From NCBI GenBank assembly GCA_001931535.1, contig CP016211.1:15453501-15517500 (forward strand): a stretch of 64,000 nt of DNA, written 5' to 3'. Positions within the stretch are counted from its first letter, which is position 1. Every line of letters starts with the position of its first letter. Origin of the DNA: Minicystis rosea. GTDB taxonomy: Bacteria; Myxococcota_A; Polyangia; Polyangiales; Polyangiaceae. This document shows, piece by piece, positions 62,275 to 64,000 of the stretch. Under the pieces are notes generated by a model that was given only the letters and a program-made list of their open reading frames with translations, ran no database searches and was not told the origin of the DNA. The position numbers were made by a program, and so were the translations under genes.

Positions 62275-63840
62275 TCAAAACAAATCGCTGATCTTCTTCA
62301 CGAGGCCGCCGCCGCCGAACATCATGCGGAGGCCCTTCTTGAACCAGCCGTAGCTCTTCTCGGTGTACGGGAACCAGAGCGGATCCTTCTCGCCCATGGC
62401 CACGCGATCGACGCTGATGTGCCGCGGGTCGCACATCTCGCGGAGCGAGTCGTCCCCCATGGCCCGGCCGAAGCCGCTCTGCTTGATGCCGCCGAAGGGC
62501 GCCTCGACCGTGCCGCCGTTGGAGAGCACGTCGTTCACGAGGACGCTGCCCGCCTCGATGCGCTCGGCGAGCCGCCGGCCGTGCTCGCGATCGGCCGAGA
62601 ACACGTAGGCGTTGAGGCCGAGGTGCGACTCGTTGGCGAGCCGCACCGCCTCCTCTTCGCTCTGCACCTTCATGAAGGGCACGATGGGCCCGAAGATCTC
62701 CTCGCGCATCACGGTCATGTCGTGCGTGCAGCCGGCGATCACCGTGGGCTCGAAGAACTGGCCGCGACCGGGCGCGCGCTTGCCGCCGGCCCGCACCTCG
62801 GCGCCCTTGGCCACCGCGTCGGCGATGTGCTTCTCGGCGATGTCGATCTGCGGCGCGAAGATGATGGCGCCGACGTCCACGAAATCGCGGCTGGGATCGC
62901 CCTGGCGCAGCTCCTTCGTGAGCGTGACGACGCGATCGAGGATCTGATCGTGCACGTCGCGGTGCGCGTAGACGCGCTCGACGGAGATGCACACCTGACC
63001 GCAGTTGGAGAAGCCGCCGAAGGTGATGGCGCGCGCGGTGCGCTCGATCTCCGCGTCGCTGCACGCGATGAGCGGCGCCTTGCCGCCGAGCTCCATCACG
63101 CAGGGGATGAGGCGCTCGCCGCAGGCGGCCGCGACCCTCTTCCCCGTGGCCACGCCGCCGGTGAAGACGATGAACTGGACGCCCGCGTCGATGAGCGCGG
63201 CGCCCGTCGGCCCATAACCGGTGACGACCTGGAACAGATCCTCCGGCAGGCCGGCGCCGTCCCAAATCTCCTTGGCTTTGAGGGCGATGAGCGGCGTCAC
63301 CTCGCTCGGCTTGAGCACGGCCGCGTTGCCCGCGAGGAGCGCGGTGATCACGTCACGGAGCGGAAGCTGGAACGGGTAGTTCCACGGCGAGATCACGCCC
63401 ACCACGCCGCGCGGCATGAGGTGCACGTAGCTCTTCCGGTGCTTCATCAGATGCAAGCTGAGCTGCCGGGGGGCCAGGATGCGCTCGGCGTTCTTGGCGA
63501 AATAGGTGGTGATGTCCGCGACCACCATCACCTCGTGGAGCAGCGCTTCGTGGCGCGGCTTGCCGCACTCGCGCGCGAGTAGGTCCACCACCTCGTCGGC
63601 GCGATCGACGATGGCATCGCGGAAGCGCAGCACGCGGGCCGCGCGCTCGGCGACGGGGAGCGCGCCCCACGCTTCCTGCGCCCTGCGGGCGCGCGCCACG
63701 GCTTGCCGGACCTCGTCGGCGGTCATGTTCGGGACTTCGCCGATCAGCTCGCCGGTCGCCGGCGCGTAGCTGCGGATCTTGGCGGCCGCCTGGCCGTTCG
63801 TGCTCGTGCCGTTTCCGTTGACGCTCACCACGTTACCCAT
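62275..63840 (-). CDS. NAD(P)-dependent aldehyde dehydrogenase
   Basis: The protein has 521 residues from ATG 63840, with GGAGG upstream. The family core is clear: the ISPWNYPFQLP cofactor loop, FTGGVATGKRV, ELGGKAPLIAC (general base Glu), and GGFSNCGQVCISVERVY with the nucleophile Cys at C284. The FGGIKQSGFGR C-terminal motif is also present. The substrate aldehyde is unknown. The family is broad (ALDH class 3 or succinate semialdehyde-like are both possible). The first 20 residues are Gly/Asn/Thr-rich. It is transcribed alone; a TTTGAGCTCAAA palindrome overlaps its stop codon. Confidence 0.9.
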   Translation of the reverse strand: MGNVVSVNGNGTSTNGQAAAKIRSYAPATGELIGEVPNMTADEVRQAVARARRAQEAWGALPVAERAARVLRFRDAIVDRADEVVDLLARECGKPRHEALLHEVMVVADITTYFAKNAERILAPRQLSLHLMKHRKSYVHLMPRGVVGVISPWNYPFQLPLRDVITALLAGNAAVLKPSEVTPLIALKAKEIWDGAGLPEDLFQVVTGYGPTGAALIDAGVQFIVFTGGVATGKRVAAACGERLIPCVMELGGKAPLIACSDAEIERTARAITFGGFSNCGQVCISVERVYAHRDVHDQILDRVVTLTKELRQGDPSRDFVDVGAIIFAPQIDIAEKHIADAVAKGAEVRAGGKRAPGRGQFFEPTVIAGCTHDMTVMREEIFGPIVPFMKVQSEEEAVRLANESHLGLNAYVFSADREHGRRLAERIEAGSVLVNDVLSNGGTVEAPFGGIKQSGFGRAMGDDSLREMCDPRHISVDRVAMGEKDPLWFPYTEKSYGWFKKGLRMMFGGGGLVKKISDLF

Positions 63841-64000
63841 TTCGACCTCCCTGGCGCAGTCTGGCCGGCACGCTAGCCCTTGCAGGCCCGACCAGCAATC
63901 CGGAGGTGGTCCGACGGGACGACCCCGGCAATGCGATGAGGGGTAACCCCTGTGTCGGGCCGGGCCCGACCCGAGCGATCCTGCAATTTGCCCGATGACG
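63841..64000. other. Upstream region of the aldehyde dehydrogenase gene, window end
   Basis: The stretch should hold the dehydrogenase promoter on the minus strand. It has two small dyads (GTCGGGC / GCCCGAC at 63954-63970, and GGGGTAACCCC nearby) that could be operator or terminator elements. No -35/-10 pair is clear and no gene is seen. Confidence 0.35.

Noticed and set aside
63841..63890. Sigma-54 promoter near GGCACG and TTGCA
   Set aside because: The spacing between the GG and GC doublets is 13 bp instead of 10, and the site is on the wrong strand for the dehydrogenase gene.

Overview
This window is GC-rich DNA with long, densely packed genes. It most likely comes from a myxobacterium (Myxococcota), probably Polyangiales. 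The lineage is inferred, not proven. The signs are four Hanks-type Ser/Thr kinases in 64 kb, many lipoproteins with Ser/Gly/Thr-rich tethers after the lipobox, PEGA-type proteins, a type VI secretion (T6SS) spike island and a TamB-like giant. There is no tRNA, rRNA, CRISPR array, insertion sequence or integrase that I can support.

Layout. (1) 1-12.5 kb holds envelope and secreted proteins: an RND/MMPL exporter, a solute-binding protein paired with a TRAP T-component-like lipoprotein, a beta-propeller lipoprotein, a membrane-anchored sulfatase-fold enzyme, an unrecognised lipoprotein and an esterase lipoprotein. (2) 12.5-23.1 kb holds a short-chain dehydrogenase, a zinc-ribbon kinase, rpsO and pnp (divergent rather than in the usual tandem), an ankyrin protein with a histone-H1-like tail, an StyA-like flavoprotein and a thioredoxin-like lipoprotein. 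(3) 23.7-41.2 kb is a T6SS accessory island without core tss genes. It has a small spike-like protein, VgrG, three DUF2169 proteins, a candidate effector and two kinase-DUF2169 pairs arranged as mirror images. After two unrelated envelope genes, two more genes share a repeated domain with one of the DUF2169 proteins. (4) 41.4-48.3 kb holds lysA, pyruvate kinase coupled to a fourth kinase, and two envelope genes. (5) 48.6-64 kb holds a YkgJ-like/methyltransferase pair, a DUF1285-like protein, a holin-like membrane protein, an NCS1 transporter, TamB, a membrane protein/GrpB pair, a SulP-carbonic anhydrase fusion and an aldehyde dehydrogenase.

Most interesting non-obvious signals. First, two copies (12403-12524 and 50492-50607) of a ~120-bp element share a nested stem architecture, and the paired positions change together; each abuts stop codons. 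Second, a roughly 60-70-residue domain occurs five times in three genes of the T6SS island, together with a repeated GPALPF peptide. Third, the two mirror-image kinase-DUF2169 pairs have kinases that both end in a DIGF tail. Fourth, there are hairpin-rich tandem repeats in gene-free stretches (6641-7035 and 18421-18564).
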